A stretch of 64,000 nucleotides of DNA from positions 248,001-312,000 of the forward strand of contig CP063848.1 of NCBI GenBank assembly GCA_015277795.1. The letters are read 5' to 3'. Positions 45,001 to 53,224 of this stretch are shown here, piece after piece; position 1 is the first letter of the stretch; each line of letters begins with the position of its first letter. Source of the stretch: Massilia sp. UMI-21 (lineage in GTDB: Bacteria > Pseudomonadota > Gammaproteobacteria > Burkholderiales > Burkholderiaceae_D). The notes beneath the pieces are model-generated. The model saw only the letters and a program-made list of their open reading frames with translations. It was not told the origin of the DNA and searched no databases. The position numbers were made by a program, and so were the translations under genes.

Positions 45001-45220
45001 GTTAACTAAAGTTTGTATACAAACTGGTAGTAGATAGTAAACGCGGCCTCTTCTGTTGATAACTTGCGTTTACTCCACAGGATCAAGAACTTGCAGATGC
45101 GTTTACCGGCTGTACAAAGCCTGCATGGTGTTGGGACGGAAGGTGGACAGATTTTGGCGTTGCCAGGAAATGCAGCGTTCTGCACATCCGATCCTGTGGA
45201 TATACATCGACTTTTCCACA
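45001..45220. repeat. Origin repeat unit A
   Basis: Contains the perfect palindrome GTTTGTATACAAAC (45011-45024), then GGTAGTAGATAGTAAACG with TAG-type trinucleotides. DnaA-box-like 9-mers are TGTTGATAA (45054-45062), TACTCCACA (45071-45079), TGTGGATAT (45195-45203) and TTTTCCACA (45212-45220). Shared minor blocks are CTGTACAA and TGGACAGATTTTG. Same order of elements as units B and C. Confidence 0.8.
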
Positions 45221-45334
45221 GTGGCGCCGGCAGAAGCCGGCAAGAACAGCTTGCAGACCGTGTCGCCGGTAGTTCGAAGGCACGACGGTGTTCCGATGCG
45301 CATGCAGTCGAGTTGGCAGCAATCGTTTTTTTTT

Positions 45335-46403
45335 GGCTCTGTCAGCGTTGACTATGGATGAGGCCTGAACTGCTGAGCTCCTCGATGGTCGAACACCTGT
45401 CTCCATCGACAGGAAGCGGCCATGAAAACACCCAGCTTCAGGAAGTGGTTCGCGCGCGTTTCCGCGCTGAACGGGGCGCAGCGCCAACAAACACTGGCGG
45501 CATTGCATCCGGCCGCGGGGCTGGACCGGATCGTCGCGCTCATCGAGCAGATCCGCGCACCCCAACGCGCGTGTCCGCGCTGCGCCTGCACGCGCTGCCA
45601 TCGGCACGGCCATGCCAACGGCCTGCAGCGCTACCGCTGCCGGGAATGTGGCCGCAGCTTCAACGACCTGAGCGGCACGCCTTTTGCGCGGTTGCGGCTG
45701 CGCGAAAAATGGCTCGACTACCTGGACGCATTGATCGAGGCCAAATCGGTGCGGCGTGCCGCCCTTGACGTCGACGTGCACCGCAACACCGCGTTTCGCT
45801 GGCGCCACCGCTTCGTCGACCGGGTCAAGCACGACCAGCCGCAACAACTGAGCGGCATCGTCGAGGCCGATGAAATGTTCATCCTGGAATCGCAAAAGGG
45901 CGCGCGCAAGCTGGACCGGGCGCCGAGGAAGCGTGGCGGCGCGGCGCGCAAACGCGGCATCTCGAGCGAGCTCGACTGCATCCTGGTGGCGCGCGACCGC
46001 GCCAGGCAGACCATCGGCGCACTGGTCGGGCGCGGGGCCTTGAAGGCGGTGCACCTGGAACGCCACCTGCTGCCCAGGCTCGACCGGCAAGCACTCCTGG
46101 TCAGCGACGCCAATGCCGCCTACCGGGCCTTCTCACGCAAACATGGGATTGCCCACCAGGCGGTCAACCTGCGCGCCGGCGTGCGGGTGCGCCGTCACGC
46201 CGCCATCGCCATCCACGTCCAGAACGTCAACGCCTTCCATCAGCGTCTGCGCGACTGGCTGGCCCGCTTTCGCGGCGTGGCATCGCGCTATCTGCCGAAT
46301 TACCTGGGTTGGCACCGGGCGCTCGACGGCGCAAGGGTAATTGCTGCGGAACAGTTCTTACGCATCGCAATCGGCGTCATCAACATTTAAAGGTGACAGC
46401 GCC
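45335..46403 (+). mobile_element. IS1595-family (ISXO2-like) insertion sequence, 1069 bp
   Basis: The left end reads GGCTCTGTCAGCG and the right end, inward, GGCGCTGTCACCT; nine of the first ten bases match, as expected for short IS1595 terminal repeats. Each side is flanked by a run of nine T residues, so an 8-base target duplication within poly-T is consistent. The single transposase gene is intact. It is inserted between origin repeat units A and B. Confidence 0.85.
45422..46390 (+). CDS. IS1595-family transposase (ISXO2-like)
   Basis: A 322-residue transposase. An N-terminal zinc ribbon (CPRC and CREC with flanking HGH, residues about 56-85, ending SFNDLSGTPFARLR) is followed by a helix-turn-helix (AALDVDVHRNTAFRWRHRF). 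The ISXO2 catalytic domain has VEADEMFILES, LLVSDANAAYRAFSRKHGI and HVQNVNAFHQRLRDWLARFRGVASRYLPNYLGWHR, the last block with the Asn/His set typical of this family. AGGAAG precedes the ATG. No disruption is visible, so the element may be active. Confidence 0.93.
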   Translation: MKTPSFRKWFARVSALNGAQRQQTLAALHPAAGLDRIVALIEQIRAPQRACPRCACTRCHRHGHANGLQRYRCRECGRSFNDLSGTPFARLRLREKWLDYLDALIEAKSVRRAALDVDVHRNTAFRWRHRFVDRVKHDQPQQLSGIVEADEMFILESQKGARKLDRAPRKRGGAARKRGISSELDCILVARDRARQTIGALVGRGALKAVHLERHLLPRLDRQALLVSDANAAYRAFSRKHGIAHQAVNLRAGVRVRRHAAIAIHVQNVNAFHQRLRDWLARFRGVASRYLPNYLGWHRALDGARVIAAEQFLRIAIGVINI

Positions 46404-46484
46404 TTTTTTTTTCGCTGGCAGTTTGTCCAGACCTGGTGCAGGGACGGCAGTGAAAGCGCGGCATGCGCGTTATCAGTGTTGTTG

Positions 46485-46704
46485 TAGTAAACAAGTTTGT
46501 ATACAAACTGGTAGTAATAGTAAACGAGCCCGTTCTTGTGGATAACAAGAGTTTTCTCCACAACGTCAATGGTTTACGGTGGCGTTAACACGCTGTACAA
46601 GACCTCGGTTTGACGTGTAGGAAACTTGGACAGAATTTTGACAGACCAAGTTAGCGGGCTGTTCTACACATTCGTTCCTGTGGATATCCCAGCGGTTTTC
46701 CACA
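46485..46704. repeat. Origin repeat unit B
   Basis: GTTTGTATACAAAC (46495-46508) identical to unit A, then GGTAGTAATAGTAAACG. Boxes are TGTGGATAA (46537-46545, perfect DnaA box on the minus strand), TTCTCCACA (46554-46562), TGTGGATAT (46679-46687) and TTTTCCACA (46696-46704). CTGTACAA and TGGACAGAATTTTG occupy the same relative places as in A. Removing the IS puts A and B about 400 bp apart. Confidence 0.82.
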
Positions 46705-46969
46705 GATGCCAGCCACAAGACGTTGTTCTTGGCGGCAATGCTCGTCTGCGCGCTGCCGACGCCAGCCAGGCTTGCAAGTGGAGATGCCGGCGTTGGCGGT
46801 CTTACCGGCCTGGCGAAGTCAATCGTCGCAGCCTTTTTCGGCAGCCTTTCGTCGTCAGCCTGCTTGCAGGCTTTCACTTGCAGGCACATGCGGCCAGCGA
46901 GGGCTGGAGCTGCATGTGTCCGCTCGATGCGACGCGAACAAAATTTTTTTTGAAGCGCATCCCAAAGGT
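46705..46969. other. Spacer between origin units B and C
   Basis: About 265 bases rich in GCAGCC/GCCAGC and CTTGCAGG-type words, ending in an AAAATTTTTTTT tract (46941-46951). It has no gene that I can support; overlapping short frames on both strands are shadows. The poly-T corresponds to the poly-T that hosts the IS1595 after unit A. Confidence 0.5.
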
Positions 46970-47194
46970 TTACAAGCTAAGTATGTATACAACGGTAGTA
47001 GTAGTGGTTAACGCTGGCACCAAGTTGTGGAAAACAGGGTTAACGTCCAAGTAATCATGTACTTACCGACCGTATAAGCCAGTGCATCAATGGCGCGTGG
47101 AAGCCTTGTAAAAACTGGACAAGATTTTGGGGACCCCGCAATTGCCCCGGTTCTGCACAAATCAGGCCTGTGGATATCAAGAGGCTTATCCACA
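46970..47194. repeat. Origin repeat unit C
   Basis: More diverged: GTATGTATACAAC (46981-46993), then CGGTAGTAGTAGTGG with three consecutive TAG triplets (46996-47004). Boxes are TGTGGAAAA (47027-47035), TGTGGATAT (47169-47177) and the perfect TTATCCACA (47186-47194), the last two facing each other across 8 bases. TGGACAAGATTTTG corresponds to the block in A and B. Unit B to C distance is about 490 bp. Confidence 0.78.
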
Positions 47195-47359
47195 GAGGGG
47201 GTATGGACTTCCGTTTACGATCTGGTAAGCTTGCCTCAACGAATCAGGAACGGAGGGCTGGTGGATCTCGACGCGACGTTTCGACAGCCCGAATTGCGTG
47301 TACCGGGGAGCGCGGGCCTGCGTCCTTTGTTCATCCGATTCATTTCCTGACGCCAGCCC

Positions 47360-48994
47360 GTGGAATCGGCCGGCGCATACGACTACATCATCGTCGGTGG
47401 CGGCACGTCCGGCTGTGTGCTGGCGAATCGGCTGACGCGTGATCCCGGGATCGAGGTGCTGCTGGTGGAAGCGGGCGGGCGCGACGATTACCTGTGGATT
47501 CACATCCCGGTCGGCTACCTGCACTGCATCGGCAATCCACGCACCGACTGGCTGTTTCGCACCGAGGCCGAGCCTGGCCTGCATGGACGGGCGCTGATCT
47601 ACCCGCGCGGCAAGGTACTGGGCGGCAGTTCGTCGATCAACGGCATGATCTACATGCGCGGCCAGCCGGCGGATTACGCGCGCTGGGCCGAGGTGTCGGG
47701 CGACGATTCGTGGCGCTGGGAGCGGGTCTTGCCGCTCTTCAGGCGCAGCGAGGATCATTACCTGGGCGCGAGCGAATGGCATGGCGCGGGCGGCGAGTGG
47801 CGTGTGGAAAAGCAGCGGCTGTCGTGGTCCATCCTGGACGCCTTTCGCGAGGCTGCGGCGCAGGCGGGCATCCCGAAAATCGACGACCTGAATGCCGGCC
47901 GTGGTGCAGGGTCGGCGTATTTCGAGGTCAACCAGCGGCGCGGTATCCGCCTGAATACGGCGAAAGCCTTCCTGAGACCGGCGGCGCAAAGGCCGAACCT
48001 GACGATCATGACCGGTTGCCACGTCGAGCGCCTGCTGGTCGAGGATACGCCGCAAGGCAAGGCCTGCACCGGCATTCGTTTTACCGGCGGCGGCCGCGCC
48101 TACACGGCGACGGCGCATCGCGAAACCCTGCTGGCGGCAGGGGCGGTCGGCTCGCCGCAGATCCTGCAGCTGTCCGGCATCGGTGATGCAGGCGAACTCC
48201 AGCGCCACGGCATCGCACCGGTAGCGGACTTGCCAGGCGTCGGCGCCAACCTGCAAGACCACCTGCAACTGCGCATGATCTTCAGGGTCCAGGGTGTACC
48301 GACCTTGAACACGCGCGCCACCAATTGGTTCGGCAAGGCGCTCATCGGACTCGAGTACGCCTTGTTCCAGAGTGGGCCGATGTCGATGGCGCCGTCCCAG
48401 CTCGGCGTCTTCGCGAAGACGTCGCCCGCGCTGGCGGCGCCGGACCTGCAATACCACGTGCAGCCCCTGTCGCTCGACAAATTCGGCGATCCGCTGCATC
48501 GGTTTCCGGCCTTTACCGCCAGCGTGTGCAAGCTGCAGCCGACCTCGCGCGGGGTGGTCGGCATCGCCTCGCCTGACAGCTACGCGCCGCCGAAGATCAC
48601 GCCGAACTATCTCAGCACCGAGGCCGATCGCAAGACCGCCGCCGCCGCGCTGGCGCTGACGCGCCGCATCGTGGCCGCGCCGGCGCTGGCACCCTACCGT
48701 CCCGAGGAGTACCTGCCGGGTCCGCACTACCAGACCGAGGAGGAACTGGCCCAGGCAGCGGGGCTGGTCGGCACCACGATTTTTCATCCGGTGGGCACCT
48801 GCCGCATGGGAAAAGAAAACGATCCGCAGGCAGTCGTCGACAGCCGTTTGCGGGTGCGCGGCATCGCCGGGCTACGGGTGGTCGACGCCTCGATCATGCC
48901 CTTCATCACCTCGGGAAACACCAATTCGCCGACCATCATGATTGCCGAGAAAGCTGCGCAAGACATCCTCGGCGGGCTGGCCGGGAAAGCCTAG
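47360..48994 (+). CDS. GMC-family FAD oxidoreductase (choline/alcohol dehydrogenase-like)
   Basis: A 544-residue flavoprotein. The FAD-binding dinucleotide fold is YDYIIVGGGTSGCVLANRL (residues 8-26). GMC signature 1 is GKVLGGSSSINGMIYMRG near 85-100, signature 2 is GAVGSPQILQLSGIG near 260. The C-terminal catalytic region has FHPVGTCRMG with the active-site histidine and DASIMPFITSGNTNSPTIMIAEKAA. Family members oxidise choline, alkanols or polyethylene glycol. No betaine genes are nearby, so an alcohol substrate is as likely as choline. The start is GTG at 47360 with no clear ribosome site; the glycine-rich loop follows at once, so little can be missing. It is the first gene right of the origin region. 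Confidence 0.93.
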   Translation: MESAGAYDYIIVGGGTSGCVLANRLTRDPGIEVLLVEAGGRDDYLWIHIPVGYLHCIGNPRTDWLFRTEAEPGLHGRALIYPRGKVLGGSSSINGMIYMRGQPADYARWAEVSGDDSWRWERVLPLFRRSEDHYLGASEWHGAGGEWRVEKQRLSWSILDAFREAAAQAGIPKIDDLNAGRGAGSAYFEVNQRRGIRLNTAKAFLRPAAQRPNLTIMTGCHVERLLVEDTPQGKACTGIRFTGGGRAYTATAHRETLLAAGAVGSPQILQLSGIGDAGELQRHGIAPVADLPGVGANLQDHLQLRMIFRVQGVPTLNTRATNWFGKALIGLEYALFQSGPMSMAPSQLGVFAKTSPALAAPDLQYHVQPLSLDKFGDPLHRFPAFTASVCKLQPTSRGVVGIASPDSYAPPKITPNYLSTEADRKTAAAALALTRRIVAAPALAPYRPEEYLPGPHYQTEEELAQAAGLVGTTIFHPVGTCRMGKENDPQAVVDSRLRVRGIAGLRVVDASIMPFITSGNTNSPTIMIAEKAAQDILGGLAGKA

Positions 48995-49126
48995 TGCGAA
49001 AGCGCACGAGGAGGGGCGGACCCTGGGCGCGTCGGTCTGCCTACTCCTGGTCCGGCGTGGTATTGTTGGGGTACTAGGTGCGCTGCTCGAACGCGTGAGC
49101 GGGTGCACGCAGCCATGGGAGCGAGC

Positions 49127-49945
49127 ATGAACCTCGAATCGCATTTCGTCGACGTACACGGCCTGCGCATGCATTACATCAGCGCGGGCGAGGGCCCGGC
49201 GGTCATCCTGATGCACGGCTTCCCGGATACCCATGAGATCTGGCGCCACCAGATTCCGGTGCTGGCGGCCAAGGGGTTTCGCGTCATCGCGCCGGACATG
49301 CGCGGCTACGGCAAGACCGATGCGCCGGCCAGTACTGGCGCTTATGCCATCGAGTTCCTGTGTGCGGACATCCTCGGCTTGATGGACCAGCTCGGTGTGG
49401 AAAAAGCGTCCATCGTCGGCCACGACTGGGGCGGGCTGGTGGGCTGGCAGCTGTGCATGGACGCGCCGCAGCGCTTCGAGCGCTTCGTGGCGCTGTCCAC
49501 CGGGCACCCGGCAGCCATCGCCAATGCCGGCGTCACCCAACAGATGCGCTTCTGGTACATCCTGGGCTTTTTGATGCCGGTGGTGGCCGAGACGGCAATC
49601 CGGGCCAACGACTGGTTCTTCCTGCGCCAGATGACGCGCCGGCCCGAACAGCTGGCGATCTGGCGCGCGGCGCTGGAACCCGAAGGGCGCCTGACCGCCG
49701 CGCTCAACTATTACCGGGCCAACATCAAGCTGGGTCGCCCCCATCACTGGCGTCCGGTCGAGCTGCCGGTCATGGGCGTGTGGAGCGACCGCGACCCGGC
49801 GCTGGGTGAAAAGCAGATGCTCGATTCGGCCCACCATTGCCGCGCCGGCTTTCGCTACGAGCGCCTGAGCGGGGTGGGGCACTGGATGCAGCTGTCCGCT
49901 ACCGAGCGCCTCAACGCCCTGCTGCTGGACTTCCTGGTCGCCTAG
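49127..49945 (+). CDS. Alpha/beta hydrolase, epoxide-hydrolase-like
   Basis: A 272-residue soluble alpha/beta hydrolase. The oxyanion HGFPD is near residue 30. The nucleophile elbow GHDWGG has Asp100, the residue that makes epoxide hydrolases and haloalkane dehalogenases differ from Ser esterases. RGYGKTDAP near 60 and the catalytic histidine in GVGHWMQLSATE near the end fit the epoxide hydrolase group. GGGAG before the ATG at 49127 supports that start over 49103. It lies 132 bases after the GMC gene on the same strand and may share its transcript; a role in oxidised hydrophobic substrates is inference. Confidence 0.88.
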   Translation: MNLESHFVDVHGLRMHYISAGEGPAVILMHGFPDTHEIWRHQIPVLAAKGFRVIAPDMRGYGKTDAPASTGAYAIEFLCADILGLMDQLGVEKASIVGHDWGGLVGWQLCMDAPQRFERFVALSTGHPAAIANAGVTQQMRFWYILGFLMPVVAETAIRANDWFFLRQMTRRPEQLAIWRAALEPEGRLTAALNYYRANIKLGRPHHWRPVELPVMGVWSDRDPALGEKQMLDSAHHCRAGFRYERLSGVGHWMQLSATERLNALLLDFLVA

Positions 49946-50333
49946 CGATTACCCTTACCGTCATCACCCGCGCGAGTAAACATGTGCGGATTGGTGTGGA
50001 GCCGCCTGGTCTGGAGCATGGCACCGTCCGCCAGGCGATCGAGGTCCATTCCGTCGGGCCGACCTTGCACCGGCTGGGTTCGATGCCTGCCGTCCTGGCT
50101 GGTTGTTGCGTCGCAACAATGAGCGCCTCCATACGTGCCGACCTGGGTCGCCGCGACGCCGGCCGGTTCCGCCTGCCAGCTGGCGGCCAGCTGCAAGGCG
50201 AAGCGCTGGACATGCGGCGGCACCAGCGGGTGTGACAGTCCGTCGAGTGTCGCCAGATCGACATCACTGTGATCGCACAAGCCTGAGGCATCGCCGTACA
50301 ATGCAGCCTCCGCATTTCTCCGGTGTTGTTTCC
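49946..50333. other. Intergenic region, 388 bp, possibly a decayed gene on the minus strand
   Basis: A 119-codon minus-strand frame (50301 to 49942) covers almost all of it. Part of it (SHPLVPPHVQRFALQLAASW, then AGVAATQVG) faintly recalls the beginning of a peptide deformylase. The first motif lacks two residues and neither the EGCLS nor the HExxH motif is present. No ribosome site is evident. I treat it as non-coding or a remnant. Confidence 0.3.
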
Positions 50334-51104
50334 ATGATTGATTTTGCTTGGCTCGGCGCTGCTGCCTTCACCGCCGGCTTGGTCGACGCCGTCGTTGGTG
50401 GCGGCGGCCTGATCCAGATTCCTGCGATTTTTTCCGTGCTGCCGAAAGAGGTTCCCGCAACCCTGTTGGGAACCAACAAGTTCGCCAGCATCTTCGGGAC
50501 CAGTGCTGCCGCAGTGAATTACGCACGGCGGGTGAGGGTAGCGTGGAGCACCGCCGCCCCGGCGGCGATGGCCGCATTTGCCTTGTCCTTCGCAGGCGCC
50601 TGGACCGTAACGCGGGTGCCGGCCGACTTTGTACGTACGCTGCTACCGATCATCCTGGTTGCCGTTGCGGTGTACACCTTCAAGAAGAAGGATCTGGGTG
50701 CGGTCCACGCGCCGGTACATAGCGGATTGGCCGAGCGCTACTGGGCCATCGGCATCGGCGCCGCGATCGGTTTTTATGACGGTTTTTTCGGTCCGGGTAC
50801 CGGCAGCTTTTTGATCTTCCTGTTCGTGCGTTTTTTCGGCTTCGATTTTCTGAGCGCCTCGGCCGCGGCCAAGATCGTGAATGTTGCCTGCAATTTTTCG
50901 GCTCTGTTGTGGTTTGGGTATAGCGGTCATTTGCTCTGGCAACTGGGTCTCATGATGGCCGCCTGCCAGGTGGCCGGCTCCCTGATTGGCACCAGGCTGG
51001 CGCTCAAGCATGGCAGTGGCTTCGTACGTCAGCTGTTCCTGGTAGTGGTTTCCGGACTGATCCTGAAGACCGCGTATGACGCCTCCACCAGGATCGGATG
51101 GTGA
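50334..51104 (+). CDS. TauE/SafE-family membrane transporter
   Basis: A 256-residue inner-membrane protein with about eight helices. The repeat motif of the family is seen as AGLVDAVVGGGGLIQIPAIF near residue 20 and, in the second half, IGFYDGFFGPGTGSFLIFLFVRFFG near 145. LLGTNKFASIFGTS and LGLMMAACQVAGSLIGTRLAL are typical. Members export sulfite, sulfoacetate or other organic anions; substrate unknown here. The ATG at 50334 gives the normal N-terminus; no strong ribosome site is seen. A terminator sits 22 bases after the stop, between two parS-like sites. Confidence 0.92.
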   Translation: MIDFAWLGAAAFTAGLVDAVVGGGGLIQIPAIFSVLPKEVPATLLGTNKFASIFGTSAAAVNYARRVRVAWSTAAPAAMAAFALSFAGAWTVTRVPADFVRTLLPIILVAVAVYTFKKKDLGAVHAPVHSGLAERYWAIGIGAAIGFYDGFFGPGTGSFLIFLFVRFFGFDFLSASAAAKIVNVACNFSALLWFGYSGHLLWQLGLMMAACQVAGSLIGTRLALKHGSGFVRQLFLVVVSGLILKTAYDASTRIGW

Positions 51105-51105
51105 T

Positions 51106-51121
51106 TGTTCCACGTGAAACA
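51106..51121. promoter_or_regulatory. parS-like site 1
   Basis: TGTTCCACGTGAAACA differs from the parS consensus TGTTTCACGTGAAACA at one base. It begins immediately after the TauE-type gene stop codon. ParB encoded 3.7 kb downstream should bind it. Confidence 0.9.
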
Positions 51122-51125
51122 GCAA

Positions 51126-51150
51126 AGCCGGGCTCGCCCGGCTTTTCTCT
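51126..51150 (+). terminator. Terminator of the TauE-type gene, between parS sites
   Basis: AGCCGGG and CCCGGCT pair around a CTCG loop and are followed by TTTCTCTT. It ends 2 bases before parS site 2. Confidence 0.75.
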
Positions 51151-51151
51151 T

Positions 51152-51167
51152 TGTTCCACGTGAAACA
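51152..51167. promoter_or_regulatory. parS-like site 2
   Basis: TGTTCCACGTGAAACA, identical to site 1, 46 bases further right. Confidence 0.9.
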
Positions 51168-51188
51168 TCGTGGATAGCAAAGGCTGAC

Positions 51189-51204
51189 CGTTCCACGTGA
51201 AACA
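51189..51204. promoter_or_regulatory. parS-like site 3
   Basis: CGTTCCACGTGAAACA, two differences from consensus, 37 bases after site 2. Three sites inside 99 bases give a compact ParB nucleation cluster upstream of mnmG. Confidence 0.85.
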
Positions 51205-51253
51205 ATTTCTGTCGTTTTCAGGCCCTCCAAAGCTTCCACCAGAAAAAAGAATC

Positions 51254-51259
51254 TATAAT
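51254..51259 (+). promoter_or_regulatory. Possible -10 element of the mnmG promoter
   Basis: A perfect TATAAT lies 33 bases upstream of the mnmG ATG in an A-rich stretch. No good -35 hexamer is found at 16-18 bases, so the call is tentative. Confidence 0.4.
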
Positions 51260-51292
51260 CGCGCATTAGACTCCTCGCCCCACTCTTCCATC

Positions 51293-53224
51293 ATGCTATT
51301 TCCAACTGAATTCGACGTCATCGTCGTCGGCGGCGGCCATGCCGGTACCGAGGCCGCGCTCGCGTCCGCACGCACGGGACAGAAGACCCTGCTGCTGACC
51401 CATAACATCGAAACCCTCGGTGCGATGTCCTGCAACCCCTCCATTGGCGGCATCGGCAAGGGCCATCTGGTCAAGGAAGTCGATGCCCTCGGCGGCGCCA
51501 TGGCGATCGCCACCGACGAATCCGGCATCCAGTTCCGCATCCTGAATTCGTCCAAAGGGCCGGCCGTGCGTGCCACCCGTGCCCAGGCTGACCGCGTGCT
51601 GTACAAGCAGGCGATCCGTTCGCGCCTGGAAAACCAGCCGAACCTGTGGCTGTTCCAGCAAGCCGTGGAAGACCTGATGCTGGAAGGCGAGCGCGTGGTC
51701 GGCGCCGTGACCCAGGTCGGACTGAAGTTCCGTGCCCGCGCCGTGGTGCTCACCGCCGGCACTTTCCTCGATGGGAAGATCCACGTCGGCCTGCAGAATT
51801 ACTCGGGCGGCCGCGCCGGCGACCCGCCAGCCGTGTCGCTGTCGAGCCGCCTGAAGGAACTCAAGCTGCCGCAGGGCCGCCTGAAGACCGGCACCCCGCC
51901 ACGTATCGACGGTCGCAGCATCGACTTTTCGGTGCTGTCCGAGCAGCCGGGCGACCTCGATCCGGTGCCGGTGTTCTCGGTCATGGGCAATACCGCCATG
52001 CACCCGCGTCAGGTACCGTGCTGGGTCACGCACACCAACGAGAAGACCCACGAGATCATTCGCAACGGCCTCGACCGTAGCCCGATGTACACCGGCGTCA
52101 TCGAGGGGGTGGGGCCGCGCTATTGCCCATCGATCGAAGACAAGATCCACCGCTTCGCCTCCAAGGAGTCGCACCAGATCTTCCTGGAGCCGGAAGGCTT
52201 GACCACCAACGAGTTCTACCCGAACGGAATCTCGACCAGCCTGCCGTTCGACGTGCAGCTGGAGCTGGTGCGCTCGATGCGCGGCATGGAAAACGCTTTC
52301 ATTTTGCGCCCGGGCTATGCGATCGAATACGACTACTATGACCCGCGCGGCCTGAAAGCCTCGCTGGAAACCAAGGCGATCAAGGGCCTGTTCTTTGCCG
52401 GCCAGATCAACGGCACCACGGGCTACGAAGAAGCCGCAGCCCAGGGCCTGCTGGCCGGCCTGAACGCCGCACTGCAGACTCAGGGCAAGGATGCCTGGAC
52501 GCCGGGCCGATCCGAAGCCTACCTGGGCGTGCTGGTCGACGACCTCACCACCCAGGGTGTGGCCGAGCCGTACCGCATGTTCACCAGCCGCGCCGAGTAC
52601 CGCCTGTCGCTGCGCGAAGACAATGCCGACATGCGCCTGACCGAGATCGGCCGCAAGCTGGGCATTGTCGGCGACGCCCAGTGGGCAGCCTTCGAGACCA
52701 AGCGCGAAGCAGTGGCCCGCGAACTCGAGCGCCTGCGCGCGACCTGGGTCAACCCGCGCATTCTGGCGGCAAGCGAATCGGAGCGGGTGGTGGGGCAGGC
52801 GATCGAGCGCGAATACAACCTGGCCGACCTGCTGCGCCGTCCGGGCGTTGCCTACGACACGCTGATGAGCATGATCGGCGTCGAAGGCCAGCCTCTGGCC
52901 GGCCCGGGCGTCGAGGATCCGGCGGTCAAGGAGCAGATCGAGATCCAGCTCAAGTACGCCGGCTACATCGACCGCCAGGCGCGCGAAGTGGAGCGGCACG
53001 ACCATTACGAGAACCTGAAGCTGCCGGAGAACCTGAACTACCTGGAGATCGCGGCACTGTCGATCGAGGTGCGCCAGAAGCTGGACAAGCAGCGCCCGGA
53101 AACCCTGGGCCAGGCCTCGCGCATTTCGGGCGTTACCCCGGCGGCCATCTCGCTGCTGCTGGTACACCTGAAAAAACGGGGCGCCAAGGGCTTTACCAAT
53201 GCACCCGCGGAGCAAGCAGAATGA
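51293..53224 (+). CDS. mnmG: tRNA uridine-5-carboxymethylaminomethyl modification enzyme MnmG (GidA)
   Basis: A 643-residue FAD enzyme that, with MnmE, adds the cmnm5 group to U34 of certain tRNAs. [23 protein letters not shown] is the FAD-binding start. [23 protein letters not shown], the [13 protein letters not shown] helix and the [24 protein letters not shown] block are highly conserved. The C-terminal [40 protein letters not shown] domain binds MnmE and tRNA. ATG 51293 is taken because upstream codons run through the parS cluster. No strong ribosome site is visible. It overlaps rsmG by ATGA and starts the mnmG-rsmG-parA-parB series. Confidence 0.97.
   Translation: MLFPTEFDVIVVGGGHAGTEAALASARTGQKTLLLTHNIETLGAMSCNPSIGGIGKGHLVKEVDALGGAMAIATDESGIQFRILNSSKGPAVRATRAQADRVLYKQAIRSRLENQPNLWLFQQAVEDLMLEGERVVGAVTQVGLKFRARAVVLTAGTFLDGKIHVGLQNYSGGRAGDPPAVSLSSRLKELKLPQGRLKTGTPPRIDGRSIDFSVLSEQPGDLDPVPVFSVMGNTAMHPRQVPCWVTHTNEKTHEIIRNGLDRSPMYTGVIEGVGPRYCPSIEDKIHRFASKESHQIFLEPEGLTTNEFYPNGISTSLPFDVQLELVRSMRGMENAFILRPGYAIEYDYYDPRGLKASLETKAIKGLFFAGQINGTTGYEEAAAQGLLAGLNAALQTQGKDAWTPGRSEAYLGVLVDDLTTQGVAEPYRMFTSRAEYRLSLREDNADMRLTEIGRKLGIVGDAQWAAFETKREAVARELERLRATWVNPRILAASESERVVGQAIEREYNLADLLRRPGVAYDTLMSMIGVEGQPLAGPGVEDPAVKEQIEIQLKYAGYIDRQAREVERHDHYENLKLPENLNYLEIAALSIEVRQKLDKQRPETLGQASRISGVTPAAISLLLVHLKKRGAKGFTNAPAEQAE

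Larger units (their letters stand above)
45001..47200. other. Candidate chromosomal replication origin (oriC) with three repeat units, split by an IS
   Basis: About 2.2 kb with no credible host gene. Three related units carry a GTATAC palindrome, TAG trinucleotide runs resembling DnaA-trios, and at least eleven 9-mers within two bases of the DnaA box TTATCCACA. Two of them are perfect (46537-46545 in reverse orientation, 47186-47194 forward). The IS1595 element at 45335-46403 separates unit A from B. Right of it are three parS-like sites, mnmG-rsmG-parA-parB and atp, the normal origin neighbours, all transcribed away from the region. dnaA itself is not in the window. An alternative is a secondary DnaA-binding cluster. 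Confidence 0.75.

Noticed and set aside
45083..46090. A 335-codon minus-strand frame across origin unit A and the IS1595 transposase
   Set aside because: Shadow of the transposase extended by chance into non-coding repeat DNA.
46626..47054. A 142-codon frame, with others on both strands, inside the origin region
   Set aside because: Overlaps repeat units with DnaA boxes; no ribosome site, no similarity, frame not shared between repeat copies.
47090..47350. An 86-codon frame just before the GMC oxidoreductase gene
   Set aside because: Covers the perfect DnaA box pair of unit C and has no recognisable features.
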